Below, one piece after another: positions 47,101 through 58,933 of a DNA stretch of 64,000 bases; position 1 is the stretch's first letter; every line of letters begins with the position of its first letter. A program made the translations under genes and the position numbers. Under the pieces are notes generated by a model. The model searched no databases. It was not told where the DNA came from and saw only the letters and a program-made list of their open reading frames with translations. Source of the DNA: Plantago major (lineage: Eukaryota; Streptophyta; Magnoliopsida; Lamiales; Plantaginaceae). The stretch spans positions 16,120,566 through 16,184,565 of the forward strand of contig CM048839.1 of the NCBI GenBank assembly GCA_026545765.1. Reading direction: 5' to 3'.

Positions 47101-50056
47101 TAATGGAACTTGCTGTGAAAAATATTGCGGGTCAGGCTGTCAGCTCATATGATTCTTTTGCATTAATGGGATCTGTGAACTTTTACTCCCTCCGTCCCAT
47201 TACCAGTGTGACATTTTGTCATTTTGGGTGTCTTATTATAAATGCATCATTTCAAGACATTCTATTTTTGGAAATATACTTAGCCTAAAAAATCAAATAT
47301 TCCCCAACTTCACCACACTTTATCAATTAGTTATTCAATCTTTAATTAAAAGATACCCCCATAAATTCTTTATCCATTGTTTACTATACCCACCCACTAT
47401 CTCCATATTTTATCAGGTTTCATAAAAAACGTGATAAAGAGCAAATGCTACATTAGTAACTGGACTTGGGCAATATATGAATCTGATTCTATTGCATGTT
47501 CATCCTCTTCATTTTCTGTATCTAGTAAAATATATTTTTAGCTCCTCCCCGCCAAAACTCTTATAAAATAAATGTTTTCTGCCTAAATACAAGCTCATGT
47601 CATTCTGTGGTTCTTGGTATTTCAGATGTTCAAAGAGTTGTAAGAACCGTTTTAGGGGCTGTCATTGTGCCAAGAATAATTGTCGAGGTCGCCAATGCCC
47701 ATGCTTTGCTGCTGAGAGGGAATGTGATCCAGATGTCTGCCGAAATTGCTGGATTGGGTGAGCATCTTGAGTGAGATTGATACTACGTATTTATAAACTA
47801 TTAGCACCAGATACGCAATGTCGGGCTGCGTTTAACCTAGCCAATGTGTGACAACTTAATTTGTTTTCGTTGTCTTTCTGTCACATGTTTTTCTCTTTCC
47901 CTAAAATATGCACCTTGCGTGGATATTACCTAGATGCATAACATGCTTTCTGATTAAGTCCTCAAAGCTGTAATATAGTTGTCTGTGTTAAAGATTGAGG
48001 TAGTACTATGGGGATCACATCATTGAAGTGCAGAAACCGGGATGAACTATTTTGGTTTGTTGAATGAAGAAACTCAGTAGATCTTTAGGTTGAGAACATA
48101 ACACGTGTGATGCCTCATAACATGCTTCAGTTGAGTTTTCTGATGTATTCACTGTATTAATTTGAGCTGTCTGCTAATTAGTCATCACATGAATACCAAA
48201 CAATTGATTGGGTGTCAAATGATAATCATATTCTGAACTTTATGGTTCACGGACAACTTAAAACTCCAATCATTACAGAGGATCTGATGATATGAAGTAG
48301 CGAGTAATCCTTGTTTCTTTATGAAATTTGTGTAAGTAATTGGTTAATAAAACAGACTGCCAAGTGTAGAGTAATTTCACCTAACAATTTGTGCAGATAT
48401 GAAATTTTCTTATTTATCTTATGTATGTTGTGTCAAATCTGCGATTCCTTCCAACTCTTGCATCACATGGCGCTCTTTTATTCGACAATATTTAGTTTCT
48501 GGGATTAAGAGTAGTTTCCTTCTGAAAAGTAGTTATGATTTTTCTATTTTTGGCTTTATAGTTGTGGTGATGACACCATTGCCGGGCCTTCGCAAAGTAG
48601 TGATAGCAAGTGCAGGAATATGAAGCTACTTCTAAGACAACGACAGAGGGTAATTATATACGACACATCTTGTTTGCTAATTATTTTTTCCAGTCTTATT
48701 CAGGATTTTGTATTTGATCATCAGGGAGGGGTTTTTTGTTGTGTGTTTTGGCTGGGTGGGCTCCCCTTTTTGGCAGGGTATTGTTATGTAACCAAACATC
48801 AGTATCATGGTATCTTGAGGGAAAGAATGTGTGCTTCAGTTATCATTTATTAGTTTTTTACTTTCGTGCCATTCTCCATCAAGTGGTTTCTCTAGTTATC
48901 ATTCTGGTCTCGCTCGTTGACTAGACTGCCTGTATGTAAATGCTGTGGGCACATCAAATGTAACGTAATGCTGATTTGATCTATAGGTTATGCTGGGAAG
49001 ATCCGATGTATCTGGCTGGGGTGCTTTCTTGAAGGTAATTTATTATATGGTTATGGTTTTCCTGCATCATTGCTCTTGTTGGTCTGTTTCAACACCTTTC
49101 TCATGTTTGGTTACTGCACTACAGAATAGTGTTAGCAAGAATGAATACCTTGGGGAGTACACTGGTGAACTAATTTCACACTACGAAGCTGAGAAACGTG
49201 GCAAGATCTATGATCGTGTGAATCAATCATTTCTCTTCAACTTAAATAATCAGGTACCATATGCTTACTCTTTCACTATGAAGCAATCATCTTTTTTATA
49301 AAAGATGAAATCTCCAGTAAAGAGTGCATAATGCCTATGCTATTTCCATTTTCAGTTTGTGCTCGATGCTTATCGGAAAGGCGACAAACTAAAGTTTGCC
49401 AATCATTCTCCTGATCCAAATTGCTATGCTAAGGTAACTTGGAATTTGTTTTCTAGTTTCTGAACCAAACCAGAATGAAACTAAGAATTTTTCGGATTAA
49501 AGATACAGTTTATAGGATATGAGTTACAAAAAGGTCCATGAGGTATTTGGTATTTACTCAGACAACCCCTCATTCTTGCAAAATGGCATATACAGCATCT
49601 TATAAACTATGCAATACACAGTAAATAGAACCCTGGATCAACTCTTTTTTAGAGTGCACAAAATAAGTCAAAATCTCTAAAATGGACTCGTTGCATTAAA
49701 TATTATTCAAGACCGGCAAGTTTTGCATCCTTCCTATGCTTCTTTTTTTTTTTTTTGTCAGGAGGCGTTCAGTAAGTAGACAAATTTGAGGGAGTGCGTC
49801 TGTAAATGATACATACCTTGTCTGGTGATTATGCATATGATATTTTGGGTTTTATTCATCTTGACAGGTGGTTTTGGTAAATGGAGATCATAGGGTTGGG
49901 ATATTTGCCAAGCAACGAATTAGTGAAGGGGAAGAACTTTTTTACGATTACCAGTATACACCAGAATGTACCCCAGATTGGGCGAAGAAGCCTGAGGCTT
50001 CTGGTGCCAAGAAAGCAGACCACGCTCCTGATGGCCGAGCCAAGAAAAATGCATGA
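41184..50056 (+). CDS. CLF: Enhancer-of-zeste histone H3K27 methyltransferase, CURLY LEAF type
   Basis: Catalytic subunit of Polycomb repressive complex 2, which trimethylates histone H3 Lys27 in the nucleus. Seventeen coding exons: 41184-41204, 42133-42234, 42350-42672, 44085-44246, 44888-44972, 45126-45272, 45385-45432, 45512-45583, 45728-46395, 46688-46820, 46913-47130, 47626-47757, 48562-48649, 48987-49034, 49125-49253, 49356-49433 and 49868-50056. The sum is 2643 nt, or 880 aa (Arabidopsis CLF is about 902). Domains: EZH-conserved block and acidic patch (about 149-190), C5 domain with LFCRRCL and [13 protein letters not shown] (269-296), SANT-like region (524-565), CXC cysteine cluster (636-700) and SET domain (733-850) with [13 protein letters not shown] (806-818) and YDYQY (844-848). 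The ending DGRAKKNA resembles CLF rather than SWINGER. Exon 5 ends at an apparent GC donor. Confidence 0.93.
47187..47467. mobile_element. Stowaway-like MITE in a CLF intron
   Basis: Begins CTCCCTCCGTCCCATTACC. The inverted form of its far end (about 47440-47467) reads GTCCAGTTACTAATGTAGC. The element lies wholly within the intron between the exons ending at 47130 and starting at 47626, which together encode the CXC domain. It accounts for more than half of that intron. Confidence 0.55.
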
Positions 50057-53000
50057 CCAGACAGTTACTTCTGAAGGTACAGTTTTGTTCAATTCTTCCT
50101 GATAAGGCACACTACAAGATTCTGAACGGATTCCTGATCATTTTGTTCAGCGCATGGGCTAACGATGCGCCATATGCAGATTGGATTAAGATTATTCTTT
50201 TGTTTGTTGCTACTTGGTGCTGAGTTTACTCATCAAAGCGCCGGAAGTGTAAATGTGCAGGCCATTGTTGAATACTCAAATTCAATTGGAAAGTTTCTGG
50301 TGCAAATTGCATCCGATGAACAATTCTTTTGTAAGTTGTGACAAATGAAGATTCTTTTTCTTCATGTTTCGAGTTTACTTTTGGTATAATTTTCTAGATG
50401 TTAGTCATGTGACCAACTTGGAACTTGGAAATCTATTTAATTTTCTCCTACATCTGAATCTAGCATTGTTTGGAAATTTTGGAAATGTAAAGCGAATGAT
50501 GCTTTTCCGTAACGAGACATTCTCTGCGAGAGTTCTGTATCACTAGTTATCTCTTATCACTTTTGGACCGGTTTGTTTGGCTTTACTTGTAAGGACGGGA
50601 TTGTGTTTGGTATGATAGTACGCCCCTGCCTAACAGGTTCTCAACATATTTCATCTCCGTCCATCCCAACAAGTTTTTTATGTTTACTTGGCAAATTTTA
50701 CGTTCTTTATTTGTTACTGGTCCAACAACTAACATATTTGACAGATTCACATAGAAGATTTCCTCAAAAGTTATTATTGAGAACCCGTTGGGACGGAGGG
50801 AGAAGTAGTTAGTTGTAAATTTAGAAGAGAAGAAATTTTGTTCAGGTGTCAACAATCAAGATGTTGAAGCTTTTCACAATGAAATAGAGCATTCATCAGA
50901 GATATCTCAAAACTCAGCCTATTCCTAAAAAAATTAGCGTAAGACAATAAAGTTTGAGATAAAAGCCAGACAAATCAGATTCCTTAAATTACAGATGGCC
51001 CATTGAAATTAGCTTTCCCATGCGGAAAATTTAGCTCAGGTACCAGCGAGGAATGGATGGAGATGAACATTGTCTCCAACGCCATTTGTTTTCCACCAAA
51101 TTTTTTTGCACCTTTCTTCTCGAATCCTAGATGATAATCCATGAAAGGTCCACTTTTGCAAGAAGGAAAAAGAAACTGCTTCCCCAAGAGGATGTAGTTC
51201 CAATTCAGGTAAAACTTTCTTCGTTGTAATATTGTATATATCGTTTTCTACTATTGATTTCAAAATTATGGGTTTTTCATTTGTGGTGCTGAATAATATT
51301 TTAATATTTTTTCCTGTCTGGTCTGTTGATTAAAGACTTTGGTTCTCATAATTAATTTCTTCATTTTGTTTATTTCCTTTCCTAAATTTCCCTGATTCAT
51401 TTTTAGTCGAGAGACTTTTTATGGTGTATTATGCCGAAGATTTCCCTGATCTGTTGAAATCTGGAGTCGGGTTTAGAGAAGGTTCAATTTGATCTGAATG
51501 GATGACCCATATCCATGATACGTTATAATTTTTTACTTTCATGGAACTTCAAGCCTTCAAGGTGTACTTGCTAGGACTGTTGTATACTATTTTATGTGAT
51601 TGATATTGCTGGTGCGCAGTAGTTAATTAAACTAGATCATTTTCCTAAATAATTTATTTCAGGATCATTTAACTCAATTAAAGACCTGTAACCTAGAGCT
51701 GAACATTTGTACGGCACTTTTTGTACTCAGTTGCTTTGATTTTTCTGGTATTTGCAGCACGGACTTGGATCATGTACATGCATTTATTTGCACACTGTTA
51801 GATAATTACGGGCTGGTTTTTCAGATTGTCTGTGTTGGCCCAGACATGGACTGACATGCATACATATGCAAATAGATATATGTACGTGTATAGAGCTGCA
51901 TTTTTCGTAATTGTCCATCGAAGAGTTATGCTTGTGTGAATATTAGTTGCATGTTGAGTCACTTCGTTATTTCAAACAGAAGTTCAACGTTTTCATCCAC
52001 AAGTTCAATTTCTTAGATGATTTATGCTGAAATATGATTGTGACTTCGTAAGAATGATTTGTTGTTTCATACTTGCATAATTCAAGAAATGTTCTTTCAT
52101 CAAACTCACCACCCTGGTGAAAGGCTAGTGATCGAAGATCAGTTGGTTATTGTGAATTAAGTCATGGTTTATAAAGATATATACAAAATCAAGAAATTGA
52201 AACTTTACTATAATCTGGAAATATTATTAATGCTTCATTTTGCTGTGTGAATCTTGACATGAGTGAACATTTTGTCATTTGGATTATAGTCATAGAACAT
52301 ATACAATTCTACTATTTTCGTTCTGCTTCTTCTGAATCTTACTTCTATCAGTCTATGTGCCAACTGCCAAGTAAACATTTTTCTGTTTACACACATGTGC
52401 TTGTTCAGGTTCTGAAGTTACGGTTGTTTTACACTTCAGAGATAGCTTCAAGGAAACCACGTATGGCTGGCTGGAGTAGTTCAAGTTCTCTGAGTGTATT
52501 AGAAATGAATTGTGAATTACATGCTACAGACTACAGAGTAAATTTGAAGATTCTTTCGGATTCATTCTGTAGCTGTCCATTTGAAATGAGACCTATGATG
52601 AGATTCTTTTGCCATCTCTTGTTATGTCTAAGGTTACTTCGACCCCTGCACTTCTCAGTTGCCATTGGAACGTTAATCTACTGAACGGAAGTGATGGTCG
52701 ATCCATTTCAGAAGCTCTGCCTCTTGAATCCAGATACGGTTTTGAGATTGATTCCCACTTTCATTGGTCGTTCATGACTGCAATAATGCAACAGAAAATT
52801 TATGTTATGTGTTTTGCAATAATGTTCGAGTAATAAAGTATCTTTCAAGGAAACTTGGACATAGAGTTCCTAATGTGCAGAATTTTAAGTGTTTTTCTGG
52901 TGTATGTTCTTGATGCCGATTTCCAAAACCTAGAACATAAACTTATATAATAAATCTTGCGTTCAATTTGTGAGTTTAATAGAATATTTGCAAAGTATAT

Positions 53001-53378
53001 ATTTAAATGATCTTATGTAAGCTGATTTGGTAATACATGAAAGAAAGTCTCATCCTTTAACAAAAAGCTACTGCATATAAAGCAATGATGCACATGAAAA
53101 GTTCAAACAAATGTGTTCAAAGATGCACACTATGAAGCGAACCAAATCCAGCCCGCATTTTATTACATGAAGAATATAGCATGTATAAACCATTTGCAAG
53201 CAATGTTGAATGCATTTGTAAACTATCTATGCCCACAAAACATATGTAGATGTCACAGCTTGAGTTATATACAGAAACAAATTCCATGTTGATACAGGCT
53301 ACTGAGAAATAAGAATCAACATTCAAACAAATGAGTTGACGATAGAATCTGTAGTTCTGGTGAAACAAGTGCGGCTTC
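50057..53378. other. Intergenic region between CLF and the F-box gene
   Basis: The first 300 bases are probably the CLF 3' UTR. A small inverted-repeat element lies at 50655-50803. The rest (about 50900-53300) is AT-rich with only short frames lacking recognisable domains. The two convergent genes end here, so transcripts from both strands may overlap the ends of the interval. Confidence 0.5.
50655..50803. mobile_element. Stowaway-like MITE downstream of CLF
   Basis: Bounded by CTCCGTCCATCCCAACAA and the inverted GTTGGGACGGAGGGAG, about 149 bp, with an AT-rich non-coding interior. Confidence 0.65.
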
Positions 53379-55473
53379 TTAGTAGACAGCCCACGCGTTT
53401 AACCTTTCACCATCTAACAACATTCCTCTAGGCTGTATCTGAAGAGCAGGGCTAATTGTGAGCAAACCAACAAAGCACTCCATAGGTACTCGCATACCCC
53501 ATACGTTGATGGACTCGAGCTTGCTGCATTTATTTACAAGTGCAAGAAGTCCATTCTCCGTAACATGTCGACAGCCCCACAGAATGATACTCTGGATTCA
53601 AAATTCATGAAATTTGTTATCATTTGAAAGTGATAATTCATAGTTTCTGATTTTAGAATTAGCATATTCAAGTACTGAGGTTTTGTAGCTAACGGAAACA
53701 TTTACTTACCTCCAGAAGAGCAATGAAGATCAGAATCTTTTAGTTAAGAATGTACCTTTAGATGAGTGCAGCTATCTGCAATGGCGAACAAGGACTCGTC
53801 TGTGATAAATGTGCCGCCAATATTCAAATGTTCTAGCGACGTAGCAGTAGAAATCTGTCATTCAGCAGTGTCAAACACTAGATGAAAAGGAAATTTGTCT
53901 TTTAACATAACTGTATAAATAACTTAATAATAAAATGGACAGCCATAAACCTTGAATCATACAACATGGAACTTAGACTAAATAGGAGCATCGAATAATT
54001 GTCATTAAAATCTATATCACTGTCATCAAATGGTCCCTTTAGCCAATAAAAACACATGAATTGAAATGACTCCAAGTCATAACACTGATTATTACACAGC
54101 GTCCTAATCGTGTATGGTCCCATAGCAGTAGAGTTTCAAGATATTTGGACTAAAGATATGATGCTAGAAGTTAAACTATAATAAGTAATCCTGATCGATA
54201 ATTATGATTATGAATGCTCATGCAAAAGGCTTGACAGGAAACTTTAATCTTCTCAGTATTGAGTTTTCTAATGTTACAGATACAGGATAACTTCTATAGT
54301 TGGCCAGAGAAGCTGTAAGGTACCTGATAATCTCAAATTATGACATAAGCTGGAATTTCAATTGCTGCTTACCAGTGGAACGACTCCTTTGTCTGTGATG
54401 GCCGTTGAACCCCAAAGAGAAATCGAAGAAAGATTGCCTATACACTTTGCAGAACACAACTGGAGCAATCCATAATCAGTAATCTGGCAACCCCACCGGC
54501 TCCTTGATCTAGATATACCGTAAAAATCAATATCTCAAACACTTAATAATCAAAGCCATACATCTCTTAGCCACACATTTCATAGAAGCAAAATATATGT
54601 TCTAAAAGTTCCTCAAACATATAATCCACTAGCTAATAACCCTTCTCTTCATTTCCATTCAGTGATACACTTTAAGCTGATAACAATTGTTCTTTCATCT
54701 AGAAAAGCAGCTTCACAAAATGCATTATCTAGGCTATCAAGAAATTTACGACTTCAATAAACGACAGTCGATCAAATCATCAGAAATCGCCTATAGGTTC
54801 AATTAACAACTATGCTTAAAAAATAAATAGGATCACCAAGTCAACTTCTCTAGCAAACAACATCTACACAATTTTCTTTCTCGATCTAAATACTCCACCA
54901 TCAAAATACTACATATAAAGTACATAAAAACAGAACAAATAACCATAGTTAGGCAGAGAAGAGTGTAATACAGTACATATCAAGCTCCTTGAGGCCATAA
55001 GCAAGTCGAACGAGGCGAGTAGTCGATTCATCATCCATTTTCCAACCAGAAAAACTCAGCCTTTCTCTCCGAGCCAATGATTCCTTCACTCCTTGCCTCC
55101 ATTTCCCACAAACACTGCTTGCCCTGTTTCACAACAATTTTAAAAAAGAAGTAAAACTCATGATTCTAAGCTTCTAATCTACACTCAGAAAACCACAAAC
55201 TCATATAAAAAATCACCAAAAAGTCAAAATATGAATATACAGACATGTATGTATGTTTAAAGAAACTCCATTCAGTGTCCCTACCTGCCATACCAAAACT
55301 AAAACGTACTCTACAAAAACAGAGCTCAATCACTAACATGAAAATTGAGAATTTTGATTTGAAATTTGAACTTACTCAGCCAAATCCTTGAAGCAAGTGA
55401 GTAGAGAGAATATATGGGCTAGTAAATCAATTGGCAGCCTATCAATCTCTGCTTCCTCATCTTTTCGTCTCAT
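53379..55473 (-). CDS. F-box/leucine-rich-repeat (RNI-like) protein
   Basis: Five coding exons on the minus strand: 55376-55473, 54977-55123, 54373-54508, 53756-53854 and 53379-53591. The sum is 693 nt, or 230 aa. The N-terminus IDRLPIDLLAHIFSLLTCF is an F-box that would bind the SKP1 adaptor of an SCF ubiquitin ligase. It is followed by four to five leucine-rich repeats of the cysteine-containing type: SISLWGSTAITDKGVVPL, LEHLNIGGTFITDESLFAI, SIILWGCRHVTENGLLALV and LESINVWGM. The protein ends LNAWAVY. Size and organisation agree, from memory, with the small Arabidopsis F-box/RNI protein At5g67140 (about 228 aa). The degradation target is unknown. Phases agree at all four introns. Confidence 0.9.
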
Positions 55474-58400
55474 TTCTTTTTTCTTGTGATGAATAATCAA
55501 GAACAAGAAGGAGAAAGGGAGGTGGCAATAGAAGAAGGAGAGAATTTGGAGTGATTAAGACATGAATGGTTTATGGATTTTTCAAATGAGGATGAAGACA
55601 AGAAAGATTCATATGTAAATGAAATGAAGAGGAGATGAGATGAGTCTTTAGTGTGCTCATCTTTTCGTCATTTTATGGTTTGCTAATTTGCTTGCTTGCT
55701 ACCTTTACCATATCATTACTTTTCGTACATTTGTAGTATTCAATACTAATCTAATTGTGTATTACGTATTACTTGTAGTATATATAGTACACTCCCTCCG
55801 TTGAAATTGAAAAGAAAATACTGGTATTATTACTTGTAGTATAGTATACTACTAATCAATTTGTTATCTAAGTTGTTGTTTTACACCCAATCTTCTAGCA
55901 ATATTGATGGGTGAAATGAAATTTCGTGTTTGGGCTTTGGACTGACACTTTAGTTTAATTATAGTTTGTAATATTTTATAATGGTCTCACCTCTCAATAT
56001 ATCAGTAACTAAACGTGCATCGCTCACTGTTACATTGAATAGTGAGATCATTGATGAAGTGTGTACCCGTTTAGTGTATGTTAAAACCTTATGTATTACT
56101 CGTAAAACAGTTTTTTGCTCTAATAATTAGCTAACATTGAAGGATTGATTTAGCACTAATGCACAATAGGCCTATTATGGAAGTCAAATTTGTTTTTGTA
56201 TTCTTCTTGAATCATATATTAGTATTACATAATTAACCATTACAAATCATCACTAACAAATCAACTAATTAATTGTAAGTCAAGCTAACAAAACAACCAT
56301 CATATATCATGTGCATGCTACTAGAGCTCTTTAGCACTCAGCCACCCATATAAGGGAGCCTTGCAGGCCGGTGACGTTTTCGAATTAATCTTTCAAAAAA
56401 CAATTTATGTATATATATATCGTCACACTAGATATACAATAAATATACAGCTAATATTGTATTTCGTCACACTAAATATACAGTTTTTTACCTTCATACT
56501 GTATATTTTCACTCTAATATACAGCTTTTGTCCTTGATTTGCAATTTATAGTCCAGTAGGTCTTTGGCACTAATTTTCCCCCATATAACTCCCGTTTGTG
56601 TGTAATTTAGGTTTACGCTAATTCCCCAATTTTCTGGTAAAATTGTTCCTTTTTCTTTTTTTGCTGAAAATATTTTTTTTATATCCTGAAAAAATATATC
56701 AAAGTCCAGTGATGTGATTTTATGTACATGTATTAAATTTTAATTTAATTTGGAATGATTAATCAGCTCTCCTTTTTTTCTGGTTAGGCCGATGAACAGT
56801 TCACGTGGCATCACAAAAACCAAACTTGAATCGTAATGCTTGAGTTTTCAAACTCTCCAGGTGAGGATTGAGAAGGTTGCCTAGTTGTTTTCAAAATGTC
56901 ACTTTCTGCTACTATTACTAATGTGTATTAATTTGTCCTTTCTTTTTCAAAATAAAATTGCAAATGGTTCTTTTATTTATTGTCTTGTATTGTCAATCTT
57001 ATATCTTCAGTTTAAAATCTTGCCAAATTTGCCAATTCAGCATTACGTTTTTTTGGAGTAAATTATTTGTTAGATGGAGTATAAATTCTATATCCCATAA
57101 TCTTTAGTACTACTATATTGTGTTTCTTTCTTACTCTCCAAAGTCCAGCCCAAACATCAATTATGGTGGTGAATTTTCAAATTTTAAGGAAAACTAGATA
57201 TCAACATCTCAAATGTTTCACACACTGACCCAATTTACAAATACTATATGATGTGAAATTTCGTATTCTTTTAAGGTTCATATGTGCAAAGTTAAATTCA
57301 ATATACCAGTAAAACTTTTACGATATATACAAGTCAATTCTCATACTACAACTTGCAATTTGATTTTTCGTGCTTAAAATATTTGGAAAAAGAAGTCATT
57401 CTGCAATTGATAATTTGGTCGGAGTATGTTGGATATCAAAAACATTAATTTTAGTAACAAAAAACAGTACTCCCTCAATCTTGAAGAACTTCAGGGGTAT
57501 GTAGTTTTAAGCGTAAATTTTGAAGTAAATGATAAAACATAAAAAGTAAGCAAAAATGGTAATTTTAGTGTGAAATGTTACAATTTATATGTAAGAGTAA
57601 GATTTATTTTTTAAGTATTTTATATGAAGTAATTTACTTTTTTAATAATGTATAAAATGTGGTACGTAGGAAATTGTTTTAGTGATATTGATTGTAAGCC
57701 CAACTGAGTGAACTTCCAAATTCGTCATTGTCGGGTCACAATAGACCTGACCGGTCCAAATAAATGGGCCATGAAGGCCCAATCGAATTCCAAAATTTTA
57801 CCAATACCCATTACGGGCCGGAGCTAGCTCACTCAAGTGCCACTAAGACATACTCCATTGGTCCTGAATAAACCTGTCAACTTTTATAATTTTAGACCTT
57901 GCATTGAAATTTTCCACTTTCATATTTTACCTTTTTATTAAAATTTTTATCATTTGATATTCTACTCTAACAATGTAATTAAAGTGTTATATAATTTTAT
58001 ATTCTCCATTAATTCACATATAAATAATCTTCTTATTTTGCGTGTCGAAAATTAAACTGCACACCCATTTTTGTGAACTGGGGAGTAGGTAGACATGGAC
58101 AATCATCCAGCAGCCCAAAACGCTTTGCAGCTGCCACCATCTCAGGTTTTCCATATGGTTTCTTGGAGCATAAATGCATATGAGTATACAATCAAGTAGG
58201 CACCATTGCATTAGTTGTAAACCAACAAACATAATTATGTTTTATGTTTTAGGATCAATACGCTTTATCGGTTGTGATGACATGTAGGGTTGAAGTTCAG
58301 TATTCTCGATCTTTAAAAGTCAATTCTAAGAAGTATGGGAAAAGGATCTAGGTGGACCTTCGATCACATATGTAGGGTTCTCCTTATGAGGATAAGCATA

Positions 58401-58770
58401 TATTTGAGGACAAATATATTATGATGTATCTGTGCAATTATCCATGTTATTAGCCTACTAAGCTTGTTACTTATCACTGATATTCTTTGATATTTCAAAT
58501 AAAAAAGGATCATTGCATGATGTGTTTATCACCACATGATCGCACTACATTAGATGATTTGAAATTAAAACATTTGATCAACGTTGATTAAATTCCTAAG
58601 GCAAGATCTTTAAAATGAAATCCCACACCACAATACGAACATAATGGAAATATAGATGACTTAAGATTTTTACCACAAAAAATCAACCCCAACATTGATA
58701 TGACATAAATACCTATGTTTAAGTGTAGGCAATCTATTTTGTGAATTATTCCTTATATTAACTTTAAGGC
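55474..58770. other. Intergenic region upstream of the F-box gene, with MITE debris
   Basis: The first 200 bases hold the F-box gene promoter and leader (minus strand). CTCCCTCCGTTG near 55793, ACTCCCTCAATCTTGAAG near 57472 and TACTCCATTGGTCCTGA near 57851 look like single ends of Stowaway-type elements, without complete partners. Near 56400-56530 there are repeated TATACAGTTTT- and CGTCACACTA-like blocks. No gene was recognised; the minus frame at 58014-58232 has no family similarity. Confidence 0.45.
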
Positions 58771-58933
58771 TTCATTTGGTTTGAGAAAAAATGCGGAAAA
58801 AGAAAAAATAAGAGAAAATAAGATTTTCCTGTAAAATGTGAGTAAAAAATAATTTTCCTGGAGATAGATGTATTTTATATAGATTTCCACCTATTTTTTT
58901 TCTTTTTCTTTATTTCCCCTCAAAACAAATGAA
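58771..58933. mobile_element. TIR element (MITE) of the same family as 1-96
   Basis: Starts GCTTCATTTGGTTTGAG and ends in the inverted form CTCAAAACAAATGAATA. The interior is purine/pyrimidine-rich and contains GATTTTCCTGTAAAATGTGAG and AATTTTCCTGG. The window's first 96 bases carry the matching end. Confidence 0.6.

Noticed and set aside
41184-50056. Assignment to SWINGER or MEDEA instead of CLF
   Set aside because: The DQ...GGEALI block, the length of 880 aa and the C-terminal GRAKKNA ending are closer to CLF as I know it. A phylogenetic tree would settle this.
51030-52835. Possible gene in the CLF-F-box interval (frames at 51036-51263 and 52247-52833)
   Set aside because: No domain, no plausible splice chain and no codon pattern. 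It may be UTR or a non-coding transcript, but the sequence alone does not support a gene.
58014-58232. A 72-aa minus-strand frame
   Set aside because: Isolated, unlike any family known to me, and in an AT-rich context with MITE ends.
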